61,642 bases of DNA from Acidobacteriota bacterium (GCA_020853395.1 JADYYY010000008.1:85889-147530); one strand, 5' to 3'. Counted from the first letter of the stretch, positions 46,792 through 56,128 are shown. Numbers and translations are program-made. Notes: a model not told the origin generated them from the sequence alone.

Positions 46792-47814
46792 ATGAGTGAG
46801 GACTACCGCGAGTTCTATCGCGGACGGCGCGTGCTGATCACGGGGGGCCTGGGATTCATCGGGTCGAATCTGGCGCGCAGTCTCGTCGCGCTCGGTGCCG
46901 ACGTGCTCGTCGTCGATTCGCTCCTGCCAGACTACGGCGGGAACCTCTTCAATCTCACCGGCGTCGACGATCGGCTGCGGGTCAACATCGCCGACATCCG
47001 ACAGGGCACGACGATGAACTATCTCGTGCGCGGCCGCGACGTGATCTTCAATCTCGCCGGCCAGGTCAGCCACATCGACAGCATGCGGGATCCGCACACG
47101 GACCTGGACATCAACTGCCGCAGCCAGCTCACGCTGCTCGAGGCGTGCCGGCAGCACAATCCGGAGACGAAGGTCGTGTTCGCCGGCACGCGGCAGATCT
47201 ACGGCAAGCCGGCCCGCCTGCCGGTGGACGAGACGCATCTCGTTCGACCGACCGACGTGAACGGGATCAACAAGGCCGCGGGCGAGAACTACCACATCGT
47301 CTACAACGACGTCTTCGGCGTCCGCGCCTGCTCGCTGCGGCTGACCAACGTCTACGGCCCGCGGCAGCTCATCCGGCACAATCGCCAGGGCTTCATCGGG
47401 TGGTTCATCCGCCTGGCGATCGAGGACCGGGAGATTCAGGTGTACGGCGACGGCTCCCAGGTGCGCGACTTCGTGTACGTCGACGACGTCTGCGACGCGT
47501 TCCTGCGGGCCGGGCACTGCGACGACTGCAACGGCGACGTGTTCAACGTCGGCGGGCTGCAGCCGATTGCGCACCGCGATCTCGTGCGTCTGCTGATCGA
47601 TCGCGCGGGCACCGGGCGCGTGCGCTTCGTCCCCTGGCCGGAAGACAAGCGGCGCATCGACATCGGCTCGTTCTATTCGGACTCGTCGAAGTTCTCGACG
47701 GCGACGGGCTGGTCGCCCGCGGTGGATCTGTCGACGGGCTTCGATCGCACGCTCGCTTTCTACCGCGCGCATTTCGATCAGTACGTCTCCTCGGACGACC
47801 AGTCCGCCGCATGA
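46792..47814 (+). CDS. extended SDR NAD-dependent epimerase/dehydratase with an atypical active site
   Basis: This 340-aa nucleotide-sugar enzyme has the NAD-binding GGLGFIGSN (18-26), FNLAGQVSHIDSM and AGTRQIYGKPARLPVDE. The catalytic YxxxK is replaced by N157-G-I-N-K161 in TDVNGINKAAGE. The downstream RLTNVYGPRQL and YGDGSQVRDFVYVDDVCDA are standard for UDP/GDP/CDP-sugar SDRs. Either another residue supplies the proton, or the protein has a changed reaction. It starts with ATG at 46792, and its stop overlaps the DegT gene, the usual partner for making amino sugars. Confidence 0.86.
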   Translation: MSEDYREFYRGRRVLITGGLGFIGSNLARSLVALGADVLVVDSLLPDYGGNLFNLTGVDDRLRVNIADIRQGTTMNYLVRGRDVIFNLAGQVSHIDSMRDPHTDLDINCRSQLTLLEACRQHNPETKVVFAGTRQIYGKPARLPVDETHLVRPTDVNGINKAAGENYHIVYNDVFGVRACSLRLTNVYGPRQLIRHNRQGFIGWFIRLAIEDREIQVYGDGSQVRDFVYVDDVCDAFLRAGHCDDCNGDVFNVGGLQPIAHRDLVRLLIDRAGTGRVRFVPWPEDKRRIDIGSFYSDSSKFSTATGWSPAVDLSTGFDRTLAFYRAHFDQYVSSDDQSAA

Positions 47815-48926
47815 GCCTTCGGGTGCCATTCCTGTCGCTCGGTCCGGGCCCCGACGCCCGCGACGTGCGCGAGGCGATCGATCGCGTGCTGGCGCGCGGG
47901 TGGTTCGTGCTCGGGCCGGAGCTCGAGGCCTTCGAGCAGGAGTTCGCGGCCGTCTCGGGCGCGCGGCATGCCGTGGGCGTCGGCAACGGCACCGACGCGC
48001 TGGCGTTGCTGCTGCGGGCACTCGGCATCGGACCGGGGCAGGAGGTGATCACGGCGCCGCTGTCGGCGGCGTTCAGCGCGCTCGCCGTGATGATGGCCGG
48101 CGCGACGCCGGTGTTCGCCGATATCGACGCCGAGCGGCTCACGCTCGATCCGTCGGCGGTCGACGCGGCCATCACGCCCCGGACCGCCGCGATCATGCCC
48201 GTGCACCTGTACGGACAGCCGGCCGACATGACGCGCCTGACGGCGATCGCCGCCCGACATCACCTCGCGATCGTCGAAGACGCCTGTCAGGCGCACCTCG
48301 CCACGTCCGGCGGCCGGCCCGTCGGCAGCTTCGGCGCCGGCGGCGCGTTCAGCTTCTACCCGACGAAGAACCTGGCGGCGATTGGCGACGGCGGCGCGAT
48401 CGTCACCGACGACGCGACCGTGGCCGAGCGGCTGCGGCGCCTGCGCAATGGCGGCCAGGCGGAGCGCTACCGTCACGTGGAATTCGGCGTCAACAGCCGT
48501 CTCGACGAACTGCAGGCCGCCGTGCTCCGCGCGCGGCTGCCCGATCTCCCACGCCGCACGGCCCGCCGCCGCGCGCTCGCGGCCCGGTATCGGCGCGCGC
48601 TGGCCGGCTCGGCCGTGCGCGTGCCGCCGGAGTGCGATGCCGGCCACGTCTATCACCTGTTTCCCGTCCTCACCGCGGATCGCGACGGGCTGATGGCGCA
48701 CCTCGCCGAACGCGGCATCGGCACGCTCGTCCATTACCCGCACGCGCTTCCGGATCAGCCGGCGTTCGAGCCCTGCCGGCCGAGCGCGTGTCCCGTGGCG
48801 GCGCGCGTCGCCACCGAGGTCTGCTCGCTGCCGCTGCACCCGCAACTGTCCGACGACGATGCCGACGCCGTGGCGCGCGCGGTCACCGAGTGGCGGCCGC
48901 AGGCGCGGCGCGCACCCCTACCGTGA
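47811..48926 (+). CDS. DegT/DnrJ/EryC1/StrS family sugar aminotransferase
   Basis: This 371-aa PLP enzyme converts a keto-sugar nucleotide to an amino sugar. Conserved features are VGVGNGTDALALLLRAL, PVHLYGQPADM, IVEDACQAH with D157, and the PLP lysine K186 in FSFYPTKNLAAIGDGGA. The C-terminal substrate region has YHLFPVLTADRDGLMAHLAERGIGTLVHYP. The ATG overlaps the SDR stop (ATGA). Together with that enzyme it suggests that the glycan contains an amino-deoxy sugar such as a 3-amino or 4-amino hexose. Confidence 0.93.
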   Translation: MSLRVPFLSLGPGPDARDVREAIDRVLARGWFVLGPELEAFEQEFAAVSGARHAVGVGNGTDALALLLRALGIGPGQEVITAPLSAAFSALAVMMAGATPVFADIDAERLTLDPSAVDAAITPRTAAIMPVHLYGQPADMTRLTAIAARHHLAIVEDACQAHLATSGGRPVGSFGAGGAFSFYPTKNLAAIGDGGAIVTDDATVAERLRRLRNGGQAERYRHVEFGVNSRLDELQAAVLRARLPDLPRRTARRRALAARYRRALAGSAVRVPPECDAGHVYHLFPVLTADRDGLMAHLAERGIGTLVHYPHALPDQPAFEPCRPSACPVAARVATEVCSLPLHPQLSDDDADAVARAVTEWRPQARRAPLP

Positions 48927-48996
48927 CGACTCCCGCGGCCATCGGCGCCAGGTCCGCACCCGGCCTGGCCGTCGTCGCCATCCCTCTCGTGCGGTG

Positions 48997-50394
48997 ATGG
49001 CTGGACGCGGACGCTGGCGTCTTCGCGTCGAGCGGCTGGAGGCCTGGATCAGCCGCCGCGCCTCACGACTGATCCTCGCTGCCGGAGCGCTGATGCTCGT
49101 GACGTACATCGGCGCGCTCACGGCTTCCCATCGGCACGACGGCCGGGCGGTGTTCGGCGACGCGACGCACATGTTCGTGCAGCTTCGTTCGCTCGTGTTC
49201 GATCGCGATCTCGACTTCCACGACGAATACGTCCGCATCTACGGCCTCGATGCCGAGACGCCGGAGACCGACTGGATCTACTCGCAGCGGACGACGACCG
49301 GGCACGTCCGCAACTACATGCCGGTCGGCCCGGCGCTGCTCTGGATGCCGCTCTACGTGCTGTTCGCGCTGGCGGCGCTCGCGGCCCATGCCGCCGGGCT
49401 CACGTCGTCGGCGCCGGATGGCTACGAGTTCGCGCTGCAGCTCGCACCCGGCATCAGCGGCGTCGCCGCGGCGACCGCGGCGGCGTGGCTCTCGTGGCGG
49501 ATGGCGCGGCGGTTCGCCGGCGAGGCGAGCGCGGCCGTGGGATTGGCGGCGATCTGGTTCGGATCTCACGCGACCTACTACTCGCTCGTCTCACCCGCGT
49601 ACTCGCACGCCGCGTCGATGCTGACGTCGGCCGTCTTCTTCGGAACGTGGCTCGCGCGCCGGCACGCGCCCGGCGTACGGCTGTTCGCGGCGCTCGGAGC
49701 GCTCGCCGGCGTCTCGACGTTGATGCGATGGCAGGACGTCGTCTTTCTTCTCGTGCCGATCCTCGACGTCGTGCGATGGCGGACGTCGTGGCGGCAGCGG
49801 ATCGTCGCGTTGGCCGCCACGGCGGGAGCCTGGCTGATCGTCTTCGCCCCGCAGATGCTGATCTGGCGCGTGCTGTACGGCCGGGCGCTGGCGGTGCCGC
49901 AGGGGCCGTCGTTCATGCGATGGACGTCGCCGCATCCGATCGACGTGCTGTTCTCGACGAGTCACGGCCTGTTCACCTGGGCGCCGGTGCTCGTCGTCGC
50001 GCTCGCCGGTCTCGCCACGTTCGTCCGGCGTACGCCCGGCGTCGGCCTGCCCATCGGCGCGGTGCTCGCGGCGTCGTGGTACGTCAACGCGGCCGTCGCG
50101 GACTGGTGGGCCGGCGAGGCGTACGGCGCGCGGCGCTTCCTCTCGCTGTTCCCGCTGTTCGTGCTGGGCACGGCCACGTGGATCCGGCGTCCCGAGGCAG
50201 GCCGGACGCCGCTGGCCAGATACGCCGTGCTCGTCGTCCTGACGGCGCTCAACGCGCTCCTGCTGCTACAGTACGAGCTGTTCATGAAAGGGCTCTCCGC
50301 GATCGCCCCGTACCCCGGGGGCGGGTTCGACATGTGGCTCGCGCGGTTCGTCGTGCCGTTCCGCTTGATCGCGTACTGGCTGCGCGGCGCATGA
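48997..50394 (+). CDS. polytopic membrane protein, probable GT-C glycosyltransferase
   Basis: This 465-aa protein has one membrane helix near residues 24-42 followed by an extracytoplasmic loop with acidic residues (DRDLDFHDEYVRIYG) and NYMPVGPALLWMPLY. Many further membrane segments and a C-terminal membrane span follow. The GPALLW segment after the first loop resembles other GT-C proteins, but no family can be named safely. ATG at 48997 is used (a GTG three bases earlier is possible). It is followed by the GT9 gene with an ATGA overlap. Confidence 0.75.
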   Translation: MAGRGRWRLRVERLEAWISRRASRLILAAGALMLVTYIGALTASHRHDGRAVFGDATHMFVQLRSLVFDRDLDFHDEYVRIYGLDAETPETDWIYSQRTTTGHVRNYMPVGPALLWMPLYVLFALAALAAHAAGLTSSAPDGYEFALQLAPGISGVAAATAAAWLSWRMARRFAGEASAAVGLAAIWFGSHATYYSLVSPAYSHAASMLTSAVFFGTWLARRHAPGVRLFAALGALAGVSTLMRWQDVVFLLVPILDVVRWRTSWRQRIVALAATAGAWLIVFAPQMLIWRVLYGRALAVPQGPSFMRWTSPHPIDVLFSTSHGLFTWAPVLVVALAGLATFVRRTPGVGLPIGAVLAASWYVNAAVADWWAGEAYGARRFLSLFPLFVLGTATWIRRPEAGRTPLARYAVLVVLTALNALLLLQYELFMKGLSAIAPYPGGGFDMWLARFVVPFRLIAYWLRGA

Positions 50395-51572
50395 CCTCGC
50401 CCCTTCAGATCTACGACCCGCGCGAGCGTTGGATCGTTCGCGCCGCCGACGTGTGCCTGGCGCCGTTGTCCTGGATGCCGCGCCGCGCCGGCCGCGCCAT
50501 TCGCCGCGTGCTGCTCATGCGGCTCGAGCGGATCGGCGATCTGCTGATGGCCGGTGACGCGATCGCGCACGCGCAGGCGGCGTGGGCGCCGGCCGAGATC
50601 GACCTTGCGGTGGGCAGTTGGAACGCCGCGATCGCCGCGCGCATTCCAGGCATCGCGCGCGTCGTCGTCGCCGACGTGCCCTGGCTGGCGCGAGACGGCC
50701 GCGGCGACGGCTGGCCGGCCCTGGTCCGGAAAGCGCGGGCCTGGGGTGACTACGACCTCGTCGTGAACTTCGAGCCCGATATCCGCAGCAACATCCTGGC
50801 CTGGATGACGGGCGCGCCCGTGCGCGTCGGATACGACAGCGGCGGCGGCGGAGCGCTCCTGACCGATGCGGCGCCGTACGACGCCGCGGCTCACGTCGCC
50901 ACGAACGCCGGGCGGCTCATCGCACGAGCGGCCAGGGCGGCGAACATCGCGGCGCCGCTCCGATCGGCGTCGCTTCGGCTCGGCGTGCCGGAGGAGGCGG
51001 CGCGCAACGTGCGTGAGCGGCTGGCGGCGGCGCGCGGGCCGCTCGTCGGCGTGCACGCCAGCGGCGGCCGCGAATCGAAGCAGTGGCACCTCGATCGATT
51101 CGCCGCAACGGCGCGCGCGATCTCGCGGCAGCGCGGCGCGACCATCGTGCTCACCGGCACGGCCGCCGACCGGCCGCTCGTCGACGCGGTCATCCGCCAG
51201 CTCGGCGACGTGCCGGCGATCGATCTGTGCGGATGTCTCGACCTGCTGGAGTTGATGGCGCTCGTCCGCGCGCTCGACGTGCTCGTCACCGGCGACACCG
51301 GGCCGATGCACCTCGCGGCCGCCGTTGGCACGCCCGTCGTCGCGCTCTTCGGGCCGTCGAACCCGGCCCGGTATGGGCCGATCGGCTCGGGGCATCGCAT
51401 CGTGCGCGTGGATCTGCCGTGCAGTCCGTGCGGCCGCGTGCGGCGGCCGCCCGAGCGCTGCCGCGGCCACGTGCCGGACTGCATGGACGCGATCTCGATC
51501 GACAGCGTGGTCGACGCCGCGCTGGCGATCCTCGACGAGCGCTCCCCGCGCGCGGTCAACGCCGCCCCGTAG
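50391..51572 (+). CDS. GT9 family (heptosyltransferase-like) glycosyltransferase
   Basis: This 393-aa GT-B enzyme has RRVLLMRLERIGDLLMAGDAI (the GDxxL loop of heptosyltransferases), GVHASGGRESKQWHLDRFA and LTGTAADRPLVDAVI. The donor-site motif VTGDTGPMHLAAAVGTPVVALFGPSNPARYGP is followed by a cysteine-containing LPCSPCGRVRRPPERCRG tail typical of WaaC/WaaF relatives. It may transfer a heptose or hexose in LPS-core-like or other outer glycans. The start ATG overlaps the previous stop. Confidence 0.9.
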   Translation: MTSPLQIYDPRERWIVRAADVCLAPLSWMPRRAGRAIRRVLLMRLERIGDLLMAGDAIAHAQAAWAPAEIDLAVGSWNAAIAARIPGIARVVVADVPWLARDGRGDGWPALVRKARAWGDYDLVVNFEPDIRSNILAWMTGAPVRVGYDSGGGGALLTDAAPYDAAAHVATNAGRLIARAARAANIAAPLRSASLRLGVPEEAARNVRERLAAARGPLVGVHASGGRESKQWHLDRFAATARAISRQRGATIVLTGTAADRPLVDAVIRQLGDVPAIDLCGCLDLLELMALVRALDVLVTGDTGPMHLAAAVGTPVVALFGPSNPARYGPIGSGHRIVRVDLPCSPCGRVRRPPERCRGHVPDCMDAISIDSVVDAALAILDERSPRAVNAAP

Positions 51573-51579
51573 CTCGCGG

Positions 51580-53433
51580 ATGTCGACGACGATCTCCTGC
51601 GTGGGCCCGACCGGCGCCTCGGTGACGACGTCGCTCGACGCGCTGCTGACGCCGGCGCGCCGCGTGGTCGCGCGCGACGAGGCTCGACGCTGGATCAAGC
51701 GCCTGCGGCACGTGCCGTTCGACGCCGCGACGATGCGCGAGCGCTTCACGTACCGCGGCGACTCGCTCTGGTGGTTCACGGAGCTGTACCTGCACAAGAT
51801 GCGGCACCTCGAGCGCGCGGCCGGCGCCGTGATCGCGCTCGACGCCGCGATCGCCGACTTCGCGCCGGCGTCGATCACGGTCGAGACGTCCAGCCGAGTC
51901 GTTCGCGATGCGGCGCGCGCCGTCGCGCGTGCTCGAGGCGTGCCCGTGAAGGTCACGGGACGGCGCGCGCGGGAACGCAGCGCACGTTCGTTCAGCGTGC
52001 TCACGGCCTGGGCGGCGCGCCTCTCGCGCTTGCGATCGGCGGTGCGCCGGCGAGGGCCGCGGCCGGAGATCGCCGCCTTCGTCCACACGGCGTTCTGGCG
52101 CCCGCCGGCCGGCGCGGCCGGCCCGGCACAGGAGGCGTACATCGGCCCCGTGCTGGCGGAGCTGACGAGCCGGCTCGGGCCGGGCCACGTGGCCCATGTC
52201 GGCGTCGGCCCGCGTCGAAACTTCCGCGCGCGGCGCTGGTGGGATCCGCTGCTCGGCCGCGGCGCCGACGATCGCCTGCTGCCGATCGAGACGCTCGCAC
52301 CCGGCCGCGCCATCGCCGGATCGATCGCGCTCTGGCAGCGACGGCACGAGATGGCGGCCGCGCTGACCCGTGGGGACGGCATTCGTGCGGCGGCCGAGTT
52401 CCGCGGGTGCGATCTCTGGCCGGTGCTCGAGACCGAGCTGCAGCACACCGCGCTGCTGCAATGGCCATGGGCCGCGCGCGCGATGGACGAGGCCGGCGCG
52501 GCGGTGGAGACGCTCGAGCCTGGGCTCGTGCTCACGTACGCCGAAGCGGGCGGCTGGGGCCGCGCCCTCGTCCTCGAAGCCCGCCGGCGCGGCGTGCCGT
52601 CGGTGGGCATCCAGCACGGCTTCATCTATCACCACTGGCTCAACTACCTGCACGAGCCGGACGAGTGGGCGCCGGCCGGATCCGATCGAGGTGTGCCGGC
52701 GCCCGATCGCACGCTGGTGTTCGATCGGTACGCGGCCGAGCATCTGCACGAAGCGGGCGGCTTCCCGAGCGATGCCGTGGTCGTCACCGGCAGCGCGCGG
52801 CTCGATGCGATGGCGCCGCGCATCGCGTCGGTCACCGAGGAGGCGCGCCGAGCGATCCGAACGACGTTCGGCGCCACGGCGGACACGGGGTTGGCGGTGC
52901 TGGCCGCGAAGTTTTCGGAGGTGCAGCCATCGCTTCCGGCGCTCGTGTCGGCCGTGGCATCGCTGCCGGCCGTTCGACTGGTGATCAAGCCGCATCCGGC
53001 CGAGACGCCCGACGTCTACCGTCCGTTCGTCGACGGAATCGCGAACGCCGCAATCGCGGGGCCGGACGCCGACCTGGCGGCGATGCTGGCGGCGGCCGAC
53101 GTGCTCGTCACCATGAACTCGACGGTCGCGATCGACGCCATGGTGCTCGGCCTTCCGGCGCTGGTGATCGGCGCGCCGAGCAACCTCACGCCGTTCGTCG
53201 AGGCCGGCGTGATGGCGGGCGCGGCGGACGCCGAGATCGGGCCGGTCCTCGAACGGGTGCTGTATGATCGACGCGTCCGTGAGGGCCTGCGTCAGCGGGC
53301 CGCCGCCTTCGTCGATCGCTACGCGATGCGCCCCGGCGGGCGCGCCGCGGCGCGGGCCGCGGACGCGATCCTGGCGCTCCTGAACAGCCGACGCCACCCG
53401 AACGACACGCGAGAGGTTCCGCAGATCGTATGA
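51580..53433 (+). CDS. capsule-biosynthesis/CDP-glycerol-transferase-like protein
   Basis: This 617-aa protein is large for a single GT-B. The N-terminal third (about 1-200) has no recognisable motif and contains an arginine-rich stretch (about 125-165). The C-terminal part has VGIQHGFIYHHW, LVIKPHPAETPDVY and VLVTMNSTVAIDAMVLGLPALVIGAPSN. This is the pattern of capsule polysaccharide (KpsC/LipB-like) and CDP-glycerol glycerophosphotransferase proteins. It may add Kdo, a phosphoglycerol or another surface sugar. The ATG at 51580 lies seven bases after the GT9 stop; its own stop overlaps the next SDR gene (ATGA). Confidence 0.75.
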   Translation: MSTTISCVGPTGASVTTSLDALLTPARRVVARDEARRWIKRLRHVPFDAATMRERFTYRGDSLWWFTELYLHKMRHLERAAGAVIALDAAIADFAPASITVETSSRVVRDAARAVARARGVPVKVTGRRARERSARSFSVLTAWAARLSRLRSAVRRRGPRPEIAAFVHTAFWRPPAGAAGPAQEAYIGPVLAELTSRLGPGHVAHVGVGPRRNFRARRWWDPLLGRGADDRLLPIETLAPGRAIAGSIALWQRRHEMAAALTRGDGIRAAAEFRGCDLWPVLETELQHTALLQWPWAARAMDEAGAAVETLEPGLVLTYAEAGGWGRALVLEARRRGVPSVGIQHGFIYHHWLNYLHEPDEWAPAGSDRGVPAPDRTLVFDRYAAEHLHEAGGFPSDAVVVTGSARLDAMAPRIASVTEEARRAIRTTFGATADTGLAVLAAKFSEVQPSLPALVSAVASLPAVRLVIKPHPAETPDVYRPFVDGIANAAIAGPDADLAAMLAAADVLVTMNSTVAIDAMVLGLPALVIGAPSNLTPFVEAGVMAGAADAEIGPVLERVLYDRRVREGLRQRAAAFVDRYAMRPGGRAAARAADAILALLNSRRHPNDTREVPQIV

Positions 53434-54413
53434 ACGCACTGCTCACCGGCGGCGCCGGCTTCATCGGCTCCTATCTGGCCGACGTCCTGCTCGCGCAGGG
53501 CCACCACGTCGCCGTGATCGACGACCTGTCCACCGGCTCGATGGCCAACATCGCCCATCTGAAGGGGCGCGCGGGGTTCACCTACGTCATCGACTCGATC
53601 ATGAACGAGCCGCTGACCGCCGAGCTCATCGACGCAGCGGACGTCGTCTTCCACCTCGCGGCGGCCGTCGGCGTGAAGCTGATCGTCGACGCGCCCGTCC
53701 GCACGATCGAGACGAACGTGCACGGCACCGAGGTCGTGCTGAAGCACGCGAGCAAGAAAGGCAAGCTCGTCGTCGTCTTCTCCACGTCCGAGGTGTACGG
53801 CAAGAGCACGGCGGTGCCGTTTCACGAGGACGCCGATCTCGTCATGGGGCCGACGCCGAAGCACCGCTGGGCCTATGCCTGCAGCAAGGCGATCGACGAG
53901 TTCCTCGCGCTCGCGTACTACCGGGAGCGGAAGCTGCCGGTGATCGTGGTTCGGCTGTTCAACACGGTCGGCCCGCGGCAGACGGGCCGCTACGGGATGG
54001 TCATCCCGACGTTCGTGCGGCAGGCGCTCGGCGGCGCGCCGATCACCGTTTACGGCGACGGCCGGCAGACGCGATCCTTCGCCTACGTCGGCGACGTCGT
54101 GGACGGCATCGTCCGTCTGGCGATGGCGCCGCGCGCGGTGGGCCAGGTGTTCAACGTGGGCAACACGGAGGAGGTCTCGATCCTCGACCTGGCCCGGCGC
54201 GTGAAGGCGATGACGCGGAGCGCGTCCGAGATCGTGTTCGTGCCGTACGACGAGGCCTACGACGCGGGCTTCGAGGACATGCCCCGCCGCGTGCCCGATC
54301 TCGGCCGGATCCAGGCGCTCGTCGGGTACCGGCCGGCCACCGACCTCGAGACCATTCTCGCGCGCGTGATCGAGCACGCGCACGCGACGCTCGAGCCGGC
54401 CCATCGGGGATAA
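53430..54413 (+). CDS. NAD-dependent nucleotide-sugar epimerase/dehydratase
   Basis: This 327-aa extended SDR has a canonical site: GGAGFIGS at 7-14, STSEVYGK around 119-125 and YACSK (Y149, K153). The downstream RLFNTVGPRQTGRYGMVIPTFV and YGDGRQTRSFAYVGDVVDGI are close to UDP-glucuronate decarboxylase and dTDP-glucose dehydratase-type enzymes; the substrate is undecided. It follows with ATGA overlap and complements the atypical SDR at 46792. A UDP-sugar donor for the later GT-C enzymes is a reasonable guess. Confidence 0.9.
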   Translation: MNALLTGGAGFIGSYLADVLLAQGHHVAVIDDLSTGSMANIAHLKGRAGFTYVIDSIMNEPLTAELIDAADVVFHLAAAVGVKLIVDAPVRTIETNVHGTEVVLKHASKKGKLVVVFSTSEVYGKSTAVPFHEDADLVMGPTPKHRWAYACSKAIDEFLALAYYRERKLPVIVVRLFNTVGPRQTGRYGMVIPTFVRQALGGAPITVYGDGRQTRSFAYVGDVVDGIVRLAMAPRAVGQVFNVGNTEEVSILDLARRVKAMTRSASEIVFVPYDEAYDAGFEDMPRRVPDLGRIQALVGYRPATDLETILARVIEHAHATLEPAHRG

Positions 54414-54420
54414 TCAGCAG

Positions 54421-55371
54421 GTGTCCGCCTTGTCGAAGTCCGTGCGGCGCGGGGCGGAGCGGCTCCTGAGCGCGAACGCCAAGCCCGTCCGCCGGCTGCT
54501 GCTCGCGACCGGCCGCGACCGCGCGCCCCGGCTGCCGGACATCGTCCAGATCGAGAGCACGAACCTCTGCAACGCCAAGTGCGTCTTCTGCCCGCGCGAC
54601 GAGATGGAGCGGCGGCAGGGCGTCATGAAGATGGACCTCTTCGAGAAGGTCGTCGACGAGTGCGCCGCTCTGGGCATCACGCACGTGCGCGTCCACAACT
54701 ACGGCGAGCCGTTCCTCGACAAACAGCTCGTCGCGAAGGTGCGGTACGCGAAGGACCGCGGGATCCCGGAAGTCGGGATGATCAGCAACGGATCGCTCAT
54801 CACCGAGGACATCGCGCGCGCGATGATCGACGCGGGCCTCGACGCGATCAACATCAGCGTGGACGCGGCGGGCAAGGAGACGTTCGAGCGCACACGGGTC
54901 CACCTCAAGTACGACGCGGTGATCGGCAACATCCAGACGCTGGCGCGGCTGCGGACCGAGCTCGGCAAGACGCGGCCCCGGCTGATCCTCTCGTTCGTCC
55001 GGCAGGGGAACTCGGCCGACGAATCGGCGTTCATCCAGGAGTGGAGCCGGATCGCCGACAAGATCCACATCACCGACCTGCACAACTGGGCCGGCACGCT
55101 GCACACGCGCTCGGACGTGCGGTTCCCCTGCTACCGCCTCTGGCAGACGTTCACCGTCCTCTGGGACGGGCGCGTCTCGCTCTGCTGCGCCGACTTCGAC
55201 GGCCGGCACGTGCTCGGGGACCTGCGCACGCAGTCGATCGCGGACGTCTGGAATTCGCCCGTGTATCGCGAGGTCAGGCGGCAGCATCTCGAAAGCGGCG
55301 GCCCCGAGATCTGCCGCTCGTGCGATCTGCCGAAGAAGGACTCGCCGCTCTGGATCACGCGGCTCGTCTGA
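54421..55371 (+). CDS. radical SAM/SPASM domain protein
   Basis: This 316-aa protein has the radical SAM cluster motif at C50, C54 and C57 (NLCNAKCVFC). HNYGEPFLDKQLV, MISNGSLI and ISVDAAGKETFERTR follow. A C-terminal SPASM-type cysteine set (FPCYRLW, SLCCADFDG, EICRSCDLP) would hold auxiliary Fe-S clusters. Similar enzymes in glycan loci act on sugars or peptides, but the substrate is unknown. The start is GTG at 54421, seven bases after the SDR stop. Confidence 0.9.
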   Translation: MSALSKSVRRGAERLLSANAKPVRRLLLATGRDRAPRLPDIVQIESTNLCNAKCVFCPRDEMERRQGVMKMDLFEKVVDECAALGITHVRVHNYGEPFLDKQLVAKVRYAKDRGIPEVGMISNGSLITEDIARAMIDAGLDAINISVDAAGKETFERTRVHLKYDAVIGNIQTLARLRTELGKTRPRLILSFVRQGNSADESAFIQEWSRIADKIHITDLHNWAGTLHTRSDVRFPCYRLWQTFTVLWDGRVSLCCADFDGRHVLGDLRTQSIADVWNSPVYREVRRQHLESGGPEICRSCDLPKKDSPLWITRLV

Positions 55372-55384
55372 GTGGGGGCGCTCC

Positions 55385-56116
55385 ATGATCAGCAGGGTGA
55401 TTCGTCGGACGTTCGGCCGGACAGCGCGTCGGAGGAACGGGCGCGTCGGAACCGTCATTCGCGGTCTGCTCGTGGCGACGGCCGTGCTCGCGGCCACCGG
55501 GGCGAACGCGCAAGAGCGGAAGCTGGCGCTCGAGTTCGCCGCTGACGGCACCGTGACGCTCGCGGCCAACGGCGTCAGCGTCCGCGACATCATCGCGGAG
55601 TGGCGGCGGCTCTGCGGCTGCCATGTCGTCAACGGCGACCGCCTCTCGCCGGCGATCGTCCCCGTGCCGCTCGAGTTCGTCCACGTGCCCCAGGCCCGGG
55701 TCCTCGAAGCGTTGCTGCGCCAGGCGACCGGCTACGCGTTGACGCCGCGCCGCGCCGGCCATGCCGGCGTCTCGCAGTTCGAGACGATCTACATCGTGGC
55801 CTCCAGCCAGACGTCGGCCGTCGGCGCGCCGCCGCCGTTCACGCCGGTCGTGCGGCCGGCGCCCATCATCCCGACGCCGGGCTCGCCCGACGACGAGATC
55901 CCGCCGGTGCAGCCCGGGCTGCCGCCGCGGCCGTCCGAGATGGAACCGCCGGCCACCGAACCGCCCGCGGCGGCGTCGCGCCCGGCGGGCGTGTCGGTGC
56001 CGGCCGTGATCGTGCCGATCGGCCCATCGCGAGGCGGCGCGCCGGCAACGCCGGCGCCCGGCCTGCCGACGCCGATGCCGCAGGCGCCGTCGGCGCCGCA
56101 GCCGGCGCGCCCCTGA
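55385..56116 (+). CDS. secreted protein with secretin-N (STN)-like domain and proline-rich tail
   Basis: This 243-aa protein has a basic N-terminus and a hydrophobic stretch (about 24-43) ending ATGANAQ, a signal peptide with probable cleavage near residue 43. Residues about 47-140 form a beta/alpha module (VTLAANGVSVRDIIAEWRRLCGC, IVPVPLEFVHVPQARVLEALLRQATGY). This recalls the STN domain found at the start of secretins and TonB-receptor regulators. Residues about 145-243 are Pro/Ala-rich and probably extended. There is no secretin pore domain. Its place inside a glycan operon hints at an envelope-spanning role, for example recognising or guiding an exported polymer. Confidence 0.72.
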   Translation: MISRVIRRTFGRTARRRNGRVGTVIRGLLVATAVLAATGANAQERKLALEFAADGTVTLAANGVSVRDIIAEWRRLCGCHVVNGDRLSPAIVPVPLEFVHVPQARVLEALLRQATGYALTPRRAGHAGVSQFETIYIVASSQTSAVGAPPPFTPVVRPAPIIPTPGSPDDEIPPVQPGLPPRPSEMEPPATEPPAAASRPAGVSVPAVIVPIGPSRGGAPATPAPGLPTPMPQAPSAPQPARP

Positions 56117-56128
56117 TCGACGTGCTGA

